Positions 45,524 to 54,871 are shown, counted from the first letter of the stretch. The stretch is DNA of 64,000 nucleotides from Maribacter zhoushanensis (GCF_029350975.1 NZ_JARKMR010000003.1:641869-705868); one strand, 5' to 3'. Made by a program: numbers and translations. Notes: generated by a model from the letters alone, not told the origin.

Positions 45524-47212
45524 TTATAAAATTTCAACAAAAAGAACATTATCTTCTTTGTAGATTTTAGCTAATTGCTGTTTTGTAATACCCTTGATAC
45601 CTTTGTCCCAAGCTTTATTACTTAAGTCGGCTTTTGTTTTAAGGGCATCAAGTTCCATTTTCTTTTCGCCTTTTAGAATATCAAAAATCACCTTTTCGTT
45701 ATCAGACAATTGAAGTGGTTTTTTCTCTGGTCTCATTTGAGGGAAAAACAATACTTCTTGTATAGATGCATTGTTGGTCATCAACATTACCAAACGGTCA
45801 ATACCAATACCAATACCAGAAGTTGGGGGCATACCATATTCTAAAGCTCTTAAAAAATCTTGGTCAATGAACATTGCTTCGTCATCACCTTTTTCAGAAA
45901 GTTTCAACTGATCTTCAAAACGTTCTCTTTGGTCAATAGGGTCATTAAGCTCAGAGTAAGCATTTGCAAGTTCTTTACCATTGACCATAAGCTCAAAACG
46001 CTCTGTTAAAGCTGGGTTGTCTCTATGCTCTTTGGTCAAAGGGCTCATTTCTTTTGGGTAATCTGTAATAAATGTTGGTTGCACGTAAAAATGCTCGCAT
46101 TTTTCACCGAATATTTCATCGATCAATTTACCTATGCCCATGGTTTCGTCAACTTCAAGACCTAATTTCTTTGCAGTTTCACGAAGCTCATCTTCTGGCA
46201 TACCTGCAACATCGTAACCGGTATGTATTTTAATGGCTTCAAGAATTGGCACACGTGCATACGGGGCTTTAAATTCAATTTCATTTTCGCCAACGGTAAC
46301 TTTCGTAGTACCGTTAGAATCCATCGCAATTTTTTCTAATAATTTTTCGGTGGTATCCATCATCCAGTTGTAATCTTTGTATGCTACATACAGTTCCATT
46401 ACGGTAAATTCTGGGTTATGGGTACGATCCATTCCTTCGTTTCTAAAATCTTTAGAAAATTCATAGACACCGTCAAAACCACCTACAATTAACCTTTTAA
46501 GGTAAAGCTCATTGGCTATTCTTAAGTATAAAGGAATATTTAATGCATTATGGTGTGTTAAAAACGGACGTGCAGTTGCACCACCAGGAATAGGTTGTAG
46601 AATAGGAGTCTCTACTTCTAAATATCCGGCAGCGTTATAAAATTCACGAATACTATTGGTGATTTTAGTTCTTTTAATAAAGTTCTCTTTCACCTTTGGG
46701 TTTACTACTAAATCTACATAGCGTTGACGGTAACGTAATTCAGGGTCGTTGAATTCGTCATATACATTGCCTTCAGCATCTTTTTTAGGCAAGGGCAAAG
46801 GTCTTAGAGATTTGCTTAACATGGTAAATTTCTTTACCATAATAGTTTTTTCACCAACTTGAGTGGTGAAAAGTTCACCTTCTATACCAATGATATCACC
46901 AATGTCCAATAATTTCTTATAGACATCATTGTACAAGGTTTTGTCATCACCGGTGCAAATTTCGTCTCTATTGAAATATACCTGAATTCTACCGGTGCTA
47001 TCTTGAAGCTCTGCAAACGAAGCCTTACCTTGAATACGACGAGACATAAGTCTACCGGCAACAATTACCTGTTTGCCTTCTTCATAGTCAGATTTTATAC
47101 TTTCTGATGTGGAATTTACAGGATATAAAGCAGCAGGATAAGGATTAATACCTAGTGCTCTTAATTTGTCTAATTTCTCTCTTCTGATAAGCTCTTGCTC
47201 CGATAATTGCAT
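45524..47212 (-). CDS. lysS: Lysyl-tRNA synthetase (class II)
   Basis: Charges tRNA-Lys. The 562 residues have the N-terminal OB-fold anticodon-binding domain (VIVAGRLMSRRIQGKASFAELQD, about 48-70) and the class II core with FRNEGMDRTHNPEFTVMELY (motif 2) and GIGIGIDRLVMLM (motif 3). It is about 60 residues longer than E. coli LysS because of a C-terminal helical extension (about 500-562), common in Bacteroidota. A -7 promoter motif lies 20 bp upstream. Confidence 0.97.
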   Translation of the reverse strand: MQLSEQELIRREKLDKLRALGINPYPAALYPVNSTSESIKSDYEEGKQVIVAGRLMSRRIQGKASFAELQDSTGRIQVYFNRDEICTGDDKTLYNDVYKKLLDIGDIIGIEGELFTTQVGEKTIMVKKFTMLSKSLRPLPLPKKDAEGNVYDEFNDPELRYRQRYVDLVVNPKVKENFIKRTKITNSIREFYNAAGYLEVETPILQPIPGGATARPFLTHHNALNIPLYLRIANELYLKRLIVGGFDGVYEFSKDFRNEGMDRTHNPEFTVMELYVAYKDYNWMMDTTEKLLEKIAMDSNGTTKVTVGENEIEFKAPYARVPILEAIKIHTGYDVAGMPEDELRETAKKLGLEVDETMGIGKLIDEIFGEKCEHFYVQPTFITDYPKEMSPLTKEHRDNPALTERFELMVNGKELANAYSELNDPIDQRERFEDQLKLSEKGDDEAMFIDQDFLRALEYGMPPTSGIGIGIDRLVMLMTNNASIQEVLFFPQMRPEKKPLQLSDNEKVIFDILKGEKKMELDALKTKADLSNKAWDKGIKGITKQQLAKIYKEDNVLFVEIL

Positions 47213-47232
47213 GCCGTCGTTTATTTAGCTGG

Positions 47233-47240
47233 CAAATATA
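47233..47240 (-). promoter_or_regulatory. -7 promoter element for lysS
   Basis: Minus strand TATATTTG, a perfect TAnnTTTG match, 20 bp before the lysS start codon. Confidence 0.55.
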
Positions 47241-47251
47241 ATCGATATGTC

Positions 47252-47977
47252 TTAATCTTTCAATCTTGTAGACACTAAAGGATAGAGTCTTTCAACAAAT
47301 TTTTCATATGCTAGCCCAGAAGGGTGCAAACCGTCATTGGCAACCAATTCCGTTTCGTCCAATCCTCTTCGGGTAATATCTGTAATATCAAGAAAAGTAA
47401 CTCCTTTAGTTTTCGCTGTAGATTTTGCAAAATTGTTGTATCTATCTAGTTCAGTTGAGATTTGTTTATCACCATTATTTTGACCATAAGGTGTATAGTA
47501 ATAATCAGGGATTGAAAGAACGATTACTTTATTAGAATCATTGCCAGCTAGGCTGATGGCTTTATTCAATAGCTCAGTAAATTCGGTTTCATATTGAGAA
47601 AAAGGTCTAGATTGAAACTGGTTGTTCACGCCGATCAACAATGTTACTAAATTGTAATCTGCAGATTCACGATTGCCAATGGAGGCTATAAGTTGGTCGG
47701 TTCTCCATCCCGTTTGGGCAATAACGGTTGTGTTGACCAAACGATTTTGGTTTTCTTCTATTCTACTGCTCAATTGTGCAGGAAAACTATCTTCAAAAGC
47801 AACACTTTCACCAACGGTGTAACTATCGCCAAGTGCTAAATAGTTGATGATTTCTTGATTATTTGTGTCATCTATTACTTGTTCAGGTTCTTTTTCTTGG
47901 GTCTGACTGCAAGATGGTAGAAAGCTGAATAGAAAAGTAATAAGTGTTAATCTATAGAGAAGGTGAGAGTATTTCAT
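47252..47977 (-). CDS. SGNH/GDSL-family hydrolase lipoprotein
   Basis: A 241-residue lipoprotein (FLPSC lipobox, Cys at about 23) with a GDSL core: block I YLALGDSYTVGE with the nucleophile Ser, block III LLIGVNNQFQ, and block V DGLHPSGLAYEKF with catalytic Asp and His. It likely hydrolyses esters (lipid or acetyl-carbohydrate). Envelope location is from the lipobox. It precedes lysS on the same strand by 39 bp, but lysS has its own promoter-like element. Confidence 0.92.
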   Translation of the reverse strand: MKYSHLLYRLTLITFLFSFLPSCSQTQEKEPEQVIDDTNNQEIINYLALGDSYTVGESVAFEDSFPAQLSSRIEENQNRLVNTTVIAQTGWRTDQLIASIGNRESADYNLVTLLIGVNNQFQSRPFSQYETEFTELLNKAISLAGNDSNKVIVLSIPDYYYTPYGQNNGDKQISTELDRYNNFAKSTAKTKGVTFLDITDITRRGLDETELVANDGLHPSGLAYEKFVERLYPLVSTRLKD

Positions 47978-48065
47978 GGTTACTTATCGTAATAATAGTT
48001 GTAAAGGTTTTAAAAGTTTCCATAAAATACTCAATTAAACACAGACTCTTAATTGATGCATACTA

Positions 48066-48638
48066 TTAATCAAAATGCAATGAATTCGTATAATTGGGAA
48101 TATATTCTTGTTGCGTTACAATTTTTAATAAGTCATCTTCTAATGATGTAATTGGCGTTTCTATGATTCTATTTATTTCTCGTCCATTTTTGTAAAAAAT
48201 AAATGTGGGAACCCTGTGGATGTTCAATCCCCATTCCTCGCCTTGCGGACTTTTCTTGTACGATTCTTTTCGTTTGTCTAAAGCAACAATTTTTAAGTTC
48301 TTCATTGGGAAGTTTGCAGATTCTAAAACTTTTATAAATCTAGGTACTTCTCTTTTACTATCACCACACCAAGTACCCATGAATAATAAAACCTTGTAAG
48401 AAGCCAGTTGGTCTTTAAAAGCATCAATTTTGTTTTGGTCTGCTTCATAATTTTTGAAATTTTGTTCATACCATGATTGGTAAGAATTAGATGATAGTCC
48501 ATCTACCGTAATTTCTCCTAATAAAAAAGGTTGTTGGTTTTGTAGGTTTATCTCTTGGTTTGTATGCTGTGAGAAGGTTGTTATAAAAATGCTTAAAAAA
48601 AAGATGGTTAATAGAAATGATAATTTCATGATTTTCAA
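48066..48638 (-). CDS. Exported thioredoxin-fold protein
   Basis: A 190-residue protein with a signal peptide (about 1-23) and a thioredoxin-like domain: YKVLLFMGTWCGDSKREVPRF with WCGDS at the active-site position, where only the first Cys of CxxC is present. The later cis-Pro loop VPTFIFYKNGREINRIIE is intact. The single-Cys site argues against classic disulfide exchange and for peroxidase- or reductase-like activity, or binding. It is downstream of the LuxR gene on the same strand, with a repeated motif in the gap. Confidence 0.85.
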   Translation of the reverse strand: MKIMKLSFLLTIFFLSIFITTFSQHTNQEINLQNQQPFLLGEITVDGLSSNSYQSWYEQNFKNYEADQNKIDAFKDQLASYKVLLFMGTWCGDSKREVPRFIKVLESANFPMKNLKIVALDKRKESYKKSPQGEEWGLNIHRVPTFIFYKNGREINRIIETPITSLEDDLLKIVTQQEYIPNYTNSLHFD

Positions 48639-48694
48639 ATTTTAGATTAGACCTGAAAATTCTTGAAATTGTTAGAACAAAATTGATTTCACGG

Positions 48695-48727
48695 GGTGGA
48701 AATGGGTACTAGACCCTAGGTGGAAAT
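48695..48727. promoter_or_regulatory. Candidate operator: paired GGTGGAAAT repeats flanking a small palindrome
   Basis: GGTGGAAAT occurs at 48695-48703 and again at 48719-48727, with GGGTACTAGACCC between them. The spacing is 24 bp, slightly over two helical turns, upstream of the thioredoxin-like gene and downstream of a LuxR-type regulator gene. No experimental link; a possible binding site. Confidence 0.35.
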
Positions 48728-48739
48728 TTAAATTAAAAA

Positions 48740-49789
48740 TTAAAATCGTTGTTTTATTTCGTCTCTTGAAGTAACTGCTAATTTCTTGTAAATGTTGTTG
48801 ATATGGGTCTTTACAGTGCTTACGCTTATGAACATGATGGCGGCAATTTCTTTGTTGGTTTTGTTTTCTAGAATTTGTTGAACAATATTGTTTTCTTGTT
48901 CGGTAAGCTTAGCCAAAGACTCGTTTTGTAAGTTGTGTGAATTTCTTCTTTGTCTCAAGACTAAATATATATTCAATATAATGGATAGTAGAAGTAATAT
49001 GGGTAGCAACCATTTCCAGAAATTAGTATTGGGAGCGTTTTTGTTGACTAATTGTTGATCAATGGCTATTTCGTTTAGATATAGATCGGTAAACGATGCA
49101 TCTGCGTATTTGGACTCTAGTCTTTCTCCAAGATCAGTGTAATATGTATTACTGCCAATATCTTTTAAGTAATAGTCATAAGTTTCGTTCCGCTTATCTG
49201 ATAGGAAATTGAAAATATACAGTTCAGCTAATGGTTCGTTTAAGTCTTTACCATACTTCTGTAAAGTGTTGAACCATTTTTTAGAATTCAGTTTTTTGTT
49301 TGCATTACTTCTAAACTCATTAAAATCAAAAGCCATTTCCTCTTTTAAGACATCAATATTTAAAAATGCGGCAGATGTACTGTTGGTAGAAGTTATTTCA
49401 CAAAGAACTTGGTTAGCAAATGATGTGGGAAAAGTAACTGTATCATTATTATTGGCAATAAATAGAATACTTCTGCTATACTCACAATTGCCAAAGAAGT
49501 GTTCAGAGTGTGTAGCGTTGTCAGCGCAATCATCTAAATGTATTCTATAAATTCTATTATCATCATTTAAATTGTCACCTTCAAATTTGAAATACCCTAA
49601 TGAATCTGTAGTAGTTTTTTTTAGAATTTGCTCCATCGAAATTCTGCCAAATTTTCTGTAATCTTCAATAATAGAAAGGTAAATTGTTTTTTCGCTTTGC
49701 TGATCTGCAATTTGCCCTTCAAAATAATATTGAGAAGAACCTGTTAAACAGGTGAAGAGAGAAAATATTAAAAACACTGTTCTGCGCAT
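48740..49789 (-). CDS. Membrane-bound LuxR-type regulator with extracytoplasmic domain
   Basis: A 349-residue protein from the preferred start ATG at 49789 (MRRTVFLIFSLFTCLTGSSQ, a signal peptide). The reading from 49831 adds 14 residues. Residues about 20-255 are an exported domain with beta-rich start (YYFEGQIADQQSEKTIYLSI) and helical remainder; one transmembrane helix lies at about 257-278 (LPILLLLSIILNIYLVL). The C-terminal part is a LuxR HTH (LTEQENNIVQQILENKTNKEIAAIMFISVSTVKTHINNIYKKL). It joins an envelope sensor to a cytoplasmic DNA-binding domain in one chain, without a kinase. Target genes unknown. Confidence 0.85.
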   Translation of the reverse strand: MRRTVFLIFSLFTCLTGSSQYYFEGQIADQQSEKTIYLSIIEDYRKFGRISMEQILKKTTTDSLGYFKFEGDNLNDDNRIYRIHLDDCADNATHSEHFFGNCEYSRSILFIANNNDTVTFPTSFANQVLCEITSTNSTSAAFLNIDVLKEEMAFDFNEFRSNANKKLNSKKWFNTLQKYGKDLNEPLAELYIFNFLSDKRNETYDYYLKDIGSNTYYTDLGERLESKYADASFTDLYLNEIAIDQQLVNKNAPNTNFWKWLLPILLLLSIILNIYLVLRQRRNSHNLQNESLAKLTEQENNIVQQILENKTNKEIAAIMFISVSTVKTHINNIYKKLAVTSRDEIKQRF

Positions 49790-49885
49790 TGGTAGGGTTC
49801 TGGTCAATAAAAATAGTAGATTATGTAACAAAGTGATTACAATTGCGACTTATAAGGTACATCAATCAATCAAAATAATAATCAA

Positions 49886-50041
49886 ATGAGTTTAATTAGA
49901 GTATTACTAGCCATTTTTTTTCCGCCTTTAGCAGTTCTAGGTAAAGGTTGCGGTTCTTTTGTAATTGTTCTACTTTTGACTTTTTGCGGCTGGGTACCAG
50001 GGGTAATCGCTGCATTGGTCATATTGAACAATCCTAACTAG
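49886..50041 (+). CDS. YqaE/Pmp3-family small membrane protein
   Basis: A 51-residue gene read directly: ATG at 49886, TAG at 50039-50041. It shows the Pmp3/YqaE pattern of two hydrophobic helices with FFPPLAVLGKGCG between them and GWVPGVIAALVILNN at the end. These proteins are linked to membrane potential and salt or cold stress in other organisms. It precedes a lipoprotein gene by 11 bp on the same strand. Confidence 0.9.
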   Translation: MSLIRVLLAIFFPPLAVLGKGCGSFVIVLLLTFCGWVPGVIAALVILNNPN

Positions 50042-50052
50042 AACCAAAATAC

Positions 50053-50790
50053 ATGAGACTTTTTAAAATTGTAACTGTTGTTTTTATGACAGTATTAGTT
50101 GCTGCCTGTAATTTTACAGAAGAAATTTATTTCAATGAAGATGGATCAGGTAAAATGAGCATACTTTTTGACGGTAATGAAATGATGCAAATGATACCGG
50201 AAACAGATTCAACAGAGCTAGATAAAGCTATAGATTCTACTTTGGTTTTTAAAGACTTGTTACTAGAAAAAAAGGATAGTATAGCACAATTATCACCAGA
50301 AGAGCAAGCTAAACTAAAAAGGTTAGAACCTTTTAGTTTGCGTATGGTAGTTGATCCAGAAGGCGGAGTCATGAATTTTAATATGTTTACCGACTTCAAA
50401 AAAGTGTCAGAGGTGAATGATGCGTTCAACGCTTTTCAGAATGCAAGTTCAGTTGGTCCTGTTGCAGGTGGTAAGACAATGCCGGGCGGAGCTACAGAGG
50501 AAACTACGACAGTTAATTATACTTTTAAAAAGAATACATTTAAGCGTGAGACCGTAATCTTAAATCAAGAGTTGTTTGAGCAAAGTATAGATAGCTTGGC
50601 AAGTGCAGAGATGTTTTTATCGGGTTCTACTTATACTTTTAAGTATCATTTTCCAAGACGGGTAAAGTCTACCAATATAGAAGAGGCTACATTTTCTATG
50701 GACGGAAAAACCATGATTCATGAAGTAAACTTCTTGGAGATGATGAAAGATCCAGAATCTATGCTAATAGAGGTAGAGTTAGAAAAATAG
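50053..50790 (+). CDS. Lipoprotein of unknown function
   Basis: A 245-residue lipoprotein (MTVLVAAC lipobox, Cys at about 19) starting FTEEIYFNEDGSGKMSILFDGNEMM, an amphipathic beta pattern seen in a recurrent Flavobacteriaceae lipoprotein family; the rest alternates acidic helices and strands. No catalytic motif is visible. It lies between the YqaE gene and lipB, and may be co-transcribed with both. I do not recognise a named domain. Confidence 0.82.
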   Translation: MRLFKIVTVVFMTVLVAACNFTEEIYFNEDGSGKMSILFDGNEMMQMIPETDSTELDKAIDSTLVFKDLLLEKKDSIAQLSPEEQAKLKRLEPFSLRMVVDPEGGVMNFNMFTDFKKVSEVNDAFNAFQNASSVGPVAGGKTMPGGATEETTTVNYTFKKNTFKRETVILNQELFEQSIDSLASAEMFLSGSTYTFKYHFPRRVKSTNIEEATFSMDGKTMIHEVNFLEMMKDPESMLIEVELEK

Positions 50791-50816
50791 GTTTTTGCTT
50801 TTCATATCTTTGAAAG

Positions 50817-51530
50817 ATGAACAAGAAGGTGCACGTACAAGATTTAGGTCTTAAAGATTATAAAGAAACTTGGGATTATCAAGAACAGCTATTTCAAGAA
50901 ACGCTTAATCTTAAAATTAGAAATAGAAGAGAGGAGTTGAATTTAGAAACTCCAAATCATTTTCTTTTTGTGGAACACCCACATGTGTATACCCTTGGTA
51001 AAAGCGGGGATATTTCAAATCTGCTGGTAGATGAAAAAGTTTTAGCAGATAAAGGAGCCACTTTTTATAAAATAAATAGAGGAGGGGATATTACCTATCA
51101 TGGTCCTGGACAAATAGTAGGCTACCCTATTCTTGACTTAGATAATTTCTTCACTGATATACATAAATATCTTCGGTTTCTGGAGGAAATGGTTATTTTA
51201 ACTTTAGCTGAATACGGAATAAAATCTGAACGTTCTCCAGGTGAAACAGGAGTGTGGTTAGATGTTGGCACTCCGTTTGCAAGAAAAATATGTGCCATGG
51301 GCGTAAGAGCGTCACGCTGGGTGACCATGCATGGTTTTGCATTAAATGTAAATGCCGATTTAGGATATTTTGATATGATGATCCCATGCGGGATAAAAGG
51401 AAAAGCGGTTACTTCTTTAAATGTAGAACTGGGTAAGAAAGAGGTTGATATAGATGAGGTTAAGCAGAAATTGTTAAAACATTTTCAGGTGCTTTTTGAA
51501 GCGGAAATAAATGAAAAAACCGAGGTGTAA
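50817..51530 (+). CDS. lipB: Octanoyltransferase LipB
   Basis: Transfers octanoyl from acyl-carrier protein to lipoyl domains, the first step of lipoate synthesis. The 237 residues have RGGDITYHGPGQIVGYPILDL, the catalytic Lys in RKICAMGVRASRWVTMHGFALNV and the catalytic Cys in IPCGIKGKAVTSL. Length is normal. The last codons and stop lie inside the hairpin that terminates the convergent TapB-like gene. Confidence 0.97.
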   Translation: MNKKVHVQDLGLKDYKETWDYQEQLFQETLNLKIRNRREELNLETPNHFLFVEHPHVYTLGKSGDISNLLVDEKVLADKGATFYKINRGGDITYHGPGQIVGYPILDLDNFFTDIHKYLRFLEEMVILTLAEYGIKSERSPGETGVWLDVGTPFARKICAMGVRASRWVTMHGFALNVNADLGYFDMMIPCGIKGKAVTSLNVELGKKEVDIDEVKQKLLKHFQVLFEAEINEKTEV

Positions 51531-51538
51531 ACCTCGGT
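51519..51538 (-). terminator. Terminator of the TapB-like gene, embedded in the lipB 3' end
   Basis: ACCGAGGTGTAAACCTCGGT is a perfect hairpin with the lipB stop codon in its loop. On the minus strand it is followed by TTTTTT, but not on the plus strand, so it terminates the minus-strand gene. Confidence 0.75.
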
Positions 51539-51564
51539 ATAAATTAGATGGTAAGTTTGTTTTA

Positions 51565-52257
51565 TTATTTGCTGAGAGCCGTAAGCAAAGTACTGCTCAT
51601 GACATCTCCGTTTTTCTTGTATGTTTCTTGTTTTACCATACCTACACCTTCTGCAAGCCAAACTCTTGATGGGTAAACTTGATTTGCCATCATCATTTTA
51701 GAGCGATTTTCACTATATAATACAAAGCAATCAAAAGTACCAGCAGTGGTAGTAACACTTTCTTTTTTCTCAACCTTTCTGTTGGTCATATCAACTGACA
51801 TATTCATATTAATACCGCTCATGCTTATTTTCATGGCAACATTGGCATCATTAAGATTTTGACCAACACTTAGGTTGTTAGGTATTTCAATATCATTACC
51901 AGAAATTTCAATATCCATATCGCCATATTGTTCCATCATTTCTGTTGGTAACAAAGATTCGTAGTCTAATGTAACAGTGTTGTTACTGCAGGTTAAACTG
52001 TAGTCAGTATTATAAACTTCTTTGCCTTTATTGTCTTTTAGGTTAATAGACATGTTGGCAGTAGTAGTATCTCCAGTATGGTTTGCTTCAACAACTTTAT
52101 AGCTGCTGACTCCTTCTACTTTTCCTTTTTTATTGTAGTTGGTATACTCCATTGAAACGCCTTCGTTCATTGGATAAAATTTACTACAATTATCTTGAGC
52201 AGAAAGCGAAATTGTTCCGATTAAAAATAATAATGCGATGATTGATTTAATTTTCAT
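51565..52257 (-). CDS. TapB-like exported protein (DUF3108-like)
   Basis: A 230-residue exported protein with signal peptide (about 1-20, ending LSAQ). The mature part is beta-rich (DNCSKFYPMNEGVSMEYTNYNKKGKVEGVSSYKVVEA; VEKKESVTTTAGTFDCFVLYSENRS; VYPSRVWLAEGVGMVKQETYKKNGDVMS), the pattern of the TapB/DUF3108-like family. It would be periplasmic or outer-membrane associated. Function unknown. Its terminator overlaps the lipB 3' end. Confidence 0.8.
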   Translation of the reverse strand: MKIKSIIALLFLIGTISLSAQDNCSKFYPMNEGVSMEYTNYNKKGKVEGVSSYKVVEANHTGDTTTANMSINLKDNKGKEVYNTDYSLTCSNNTVTLDYESLLPTEMMEQYGDMDIEISGNDIEIPNNLSVGQNLNDANVAMKISMSGINMNMSVDMTNRKVEKKESVTTTAGTFDCFVLYSENRSKMMMANQVYPSRVWLAEGVGMVKQETYKKNGDVMSSTLLTALSK

Positions 52258-52375
52258 TTTTAGTATAGTTAAGATTCTGATTAATAACTATTTAAAAATA
52301 AGTAATTCAAATTATTTTTTCAGACTATATGTGTGATCAGTAAATAAAGATTTATGAATTAAGCAATCTAACGTG

Positions 52376-54829
52376 TTATCGTATTTTAAAAACCTTAATA
52401 CTATTATCTTGATCTTTATAAACGAACTCTACCTTTTTATTAGAATTAATATCTGCCATGTCAATAACAGAACTGCCGAATATTGGGAAATTTGATATTG
52501 GCTCAGCTTGGCTGTCGAACAAGTATATTTTCTGATTTTGGATATCGGTTACAGAAACGTAAATCTTATCATTTAAGTAGAAAATAGTAGGTTTGGAATA
52601 TACACCTAATTCAAGTTCCACCTTCTTGTTGCGAATCTGTAAAGTATTGTCGTTCATGATAGCTAAAGTTTTTGAGGTAGCGTCCATGCCGTGATCTTTT
52701 GCAAGATGTAAGTTGCTTGATGATATTTTTCCTTCAGAATCAATTTGATATAAAATACCATCAACAGAGGTAAGTGTAAATTTATTTTGATAAAGCCTTA
52801 TCTCATTGTCAGAAAACGAAAATTTATCTTTGACATTAACTCGTGTTTTACCAACTCTATTCGTAATTTTTAATTGACCGTTATCAAGTTTAAATACGAT
52901 GTAATCTCTTTTTCCAATTCTAAAGTGCTGTGGTGCATCAAGAATAGGTGCTTCTGCAGTATCATAGGTAAAACCTTTAACAATATCACCTTCGCTATTA
53001 TACATAAAAACCTTTTTGCCTTGGGTAACCACAAGTCTATAGTTTTTGCGTCCCTCGTAATCAAACACAGCTAAAGGGTTTAAATTGCCGCCAGAATATT
53101 GTTTTGTAAACGGTTCAACTTCCTTACCGTTTCTATCCAAAATCAAAAACTCGTTGTTCGTGGTAAATGCAAACTGTAACTTTCCGTTTTTGAAGAGGTC
53201 AACTTGCTGTATTTTACCTTGAACAGTTCCGTTAAGTTGTTTTTTCCAAAGAATTTTTCCACTACTAGATATTAAGTAGAGCTTATTTTCTATATCCTGG
53301 ACTAAAATTTCTTTTCTTTTAGAACTATGATTGGTTACAAACTGGGGTAATGTTGCCAAGTCGGTATCAAACAGAACTTCAAATGCAGAAGAAACAGAAT
53401 TCTGTTTCTCTTCTTTCATATTTTTCTTGATTAAAAAATTAATGTGAAAAAAGTTGGCGTCTGCTATTATTTGATGGCCAAAGATATAGTCATCTATTTT
53501 ACTGCCGTTAAATGAATCTCCTAAAGTACTAGATACCGATTTATTTAAGAAATTAACAAAGCCTTTCAAATTAGAAATAGACAATATGCTAGAAGATGAG
53601 GTAAGTCTATTCTGGGCGTTCTTGTATAAAGTGGTCTCATTGAAAGTATCCCCAGTTTTTATTTTAGTGATGATAGATTCTAACGCACGTTCTGATTTAG
53701 AAAAGAGAAAGGTGTTTTCTATAATACTGGCATACTCAAATGATTGCTCTCCAATTAAAGGGGCTAAGGGATCAAAAATTTCTATGTTAGGTTTTAGACC
53801 CCATATTTCATTACTACTAAATTCTTCAGTAGATATTTTTTCTTCGTTAATATAGTCAAGTAGTGTTGCGGTACCGTATGTCCTTAGAAATAAAATAGAT
53901 TCTTTGTCGTATTCGGTTACCCCAATTTCTTCTACGGTATTTAGTAAAGAATCTAAGTTTGTATTTGGGTAATTAAGTACTGTTTTCTTTTTAGTATAGT
54001 TTTTGAAATCATCTAACCCGTAAGAGGTATAGTTATTTGAATTGCTAGGTGTAAAATTCCATGTTTTGTTTTGAATAGGTTTGGTGTTGTTAAATAGATT
54101 CAGAAACTGATTTTTATCTTCATTAGATTCTGTTACTCCATTTAATAGAATTTCAGAATCATTTAAAGTGAGGTCAAGAGAAATCCAACTTGTGAAATTT
54201 GAAAGATTTTGGTTGTCAGAAAGTAATCCATCAAATAGTAAATCGCCGTTCTCGACATCTATCCAAATATTTGCAACTTTTTCATTGTCAGATACATCAT
54301 AAAACCGTTTTAAAGATTCTTTATTGTTTGGGTTGTCAATAGAATTGATAATGTTTGTTAATAAGGGTTGAGAAGAACACAATACCCAACGTTGCTCCAT
54401 AAACGTAGTATAAAAAGTATCTTTTTCAACTTGGTATTTTTTGATGTCAAAGTTTTTAAAACGTAATGTTTCAGTGCTTTTGTTGGTAATACTGTCCCAA
54501 TTTGCAATCTTTAGGCTATCTGTTGAAATGTAAGTGAAATCTATTTGTACACTATCAGCAGAAAACGCGAGTAATCCATTTGTCTTGTTTGAAAAATATT
54601 TTAGAGGAGATATGCGGTTTTTAATAGCTGTAAAAGGGTTTTTTGATTCAACTGAGTTAATGATGTCATTGGTAGAAAGCTCATTGTCAAGTATTTCAAA
54701 ATCATTTATTTTAAAAACCAAGATAGCATCACTGGGCACTAAATTTAAGATGGAATTCTTAGATTCATTTTTAGATGTACACGATATGCCTAAAATGATA
54801 ATTACAGCATATAAAAAAGTAAGCCTCAT
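52376..54829 (-). CDS. Large lipoprotein with C-terminal repeat domain, unknown function
   Basis: An 817-residue lipoprotein (LGISC lipobox, Cys at about 17). The N-terminal 480 residues resemble DUF3352-like substrate-binding or inhibitory folds (ILNLVPSDAILVFKINDFEILDNELS; helical and beta parts). The C-terminal 330 residues are beta-rich repeats with QDIENKLYLISSSGKILWKKQLNGTVQGKIQQVDLFKNGKLQFAFTTNN, typical of a PQQ/WD-like propeller. It has a -7 promoter element just upstream and lies 42 bp from rnhB on the same strand. Conserved near rnhB in relatives, as far as I recall; I do not assign a function. Confidence 0.75.
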   Translation of the reverse strand: MRLTFLYAVIIILGISCTSKNESKNSILNLVPSDAILVFKINDFEILDNELSTNDIINSVESKNPFTAIKNRISPLKYFSNKTNGLLAFSADSVQIDFTYISTDSLKIANWDSITNKSTETLRFKNFDIKKYQVEKDTFYTTFMEQRWVLCSSQPLLTNIINSIDNPNNKESLKRFYDVSDNEKVANIWIDVENGDLLFDGLLSDNQNLSNFTSWISLDLTLNDSEILLNGVTESNEDKNQFLNLFNNTKPIQNKTWNFTPSNSNNYTSYGLDDFKNYTKKKTVLNYPNTNLDSLLNTVEEIGVTEYDKESILFLRTYGTATLLDYINEEKISTEEFSSNEIWGLKPNIEIFDPLAPLIGEQSFEYASIIENTFLFSKSERALESIITKIKTGDTFNETTLYKNAQNRLTSSSSILSISNLKGFVNFLNKSVSSTLGDSFNGSKIDDYIFGHQIIADANFFHINFLIKKNMKEEKQNSVSSAFEVLFDTDLATLPQFVTNHSSKRKEILVQDIENKLYLISSSGKILWKKQLNGTVQGKIQQVDLFKNGKLQFAFTTNNEFLILDRNGKEVEPFTKQYSGGNLNPLAVFDYEGRKNYRLVVTQGKKVFMYNSEGDIVKGFTYDTAEAPILDAPQHFRIGKRDYIVFKLDNGQLKITNRVGKTRVNVKDKFSFSDNEIRLYQNKFTLTSVDGILYQIDSEGKISSSNLHLAKDHGMDATSKTLAIMNDNTLQIRNKKVELELGVYSKPTIFYLNDKIYVSVTDIQNQKIYLFDSQAEPISNFPIFGSSVIDMADINSNKKVEFVYKDQDNSIKVFKIR

Positions 54830-54843
54830 GCGAATAGTTTATG

Positions 54844-54851
54844 CAAAGTTA
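54844..54851 (-). promoter_or_regulatory. -7 promoter element for the 817-residue lipoprotein gene
   Basis: Minus strand TAACTTTG, a perfect TAnnTTTG match, 14 bp before the start codon and after the rnhB stop. Confidence 0.45.
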
Positions 54852-54871
54852 TACTATTTAGTAAATAAATT

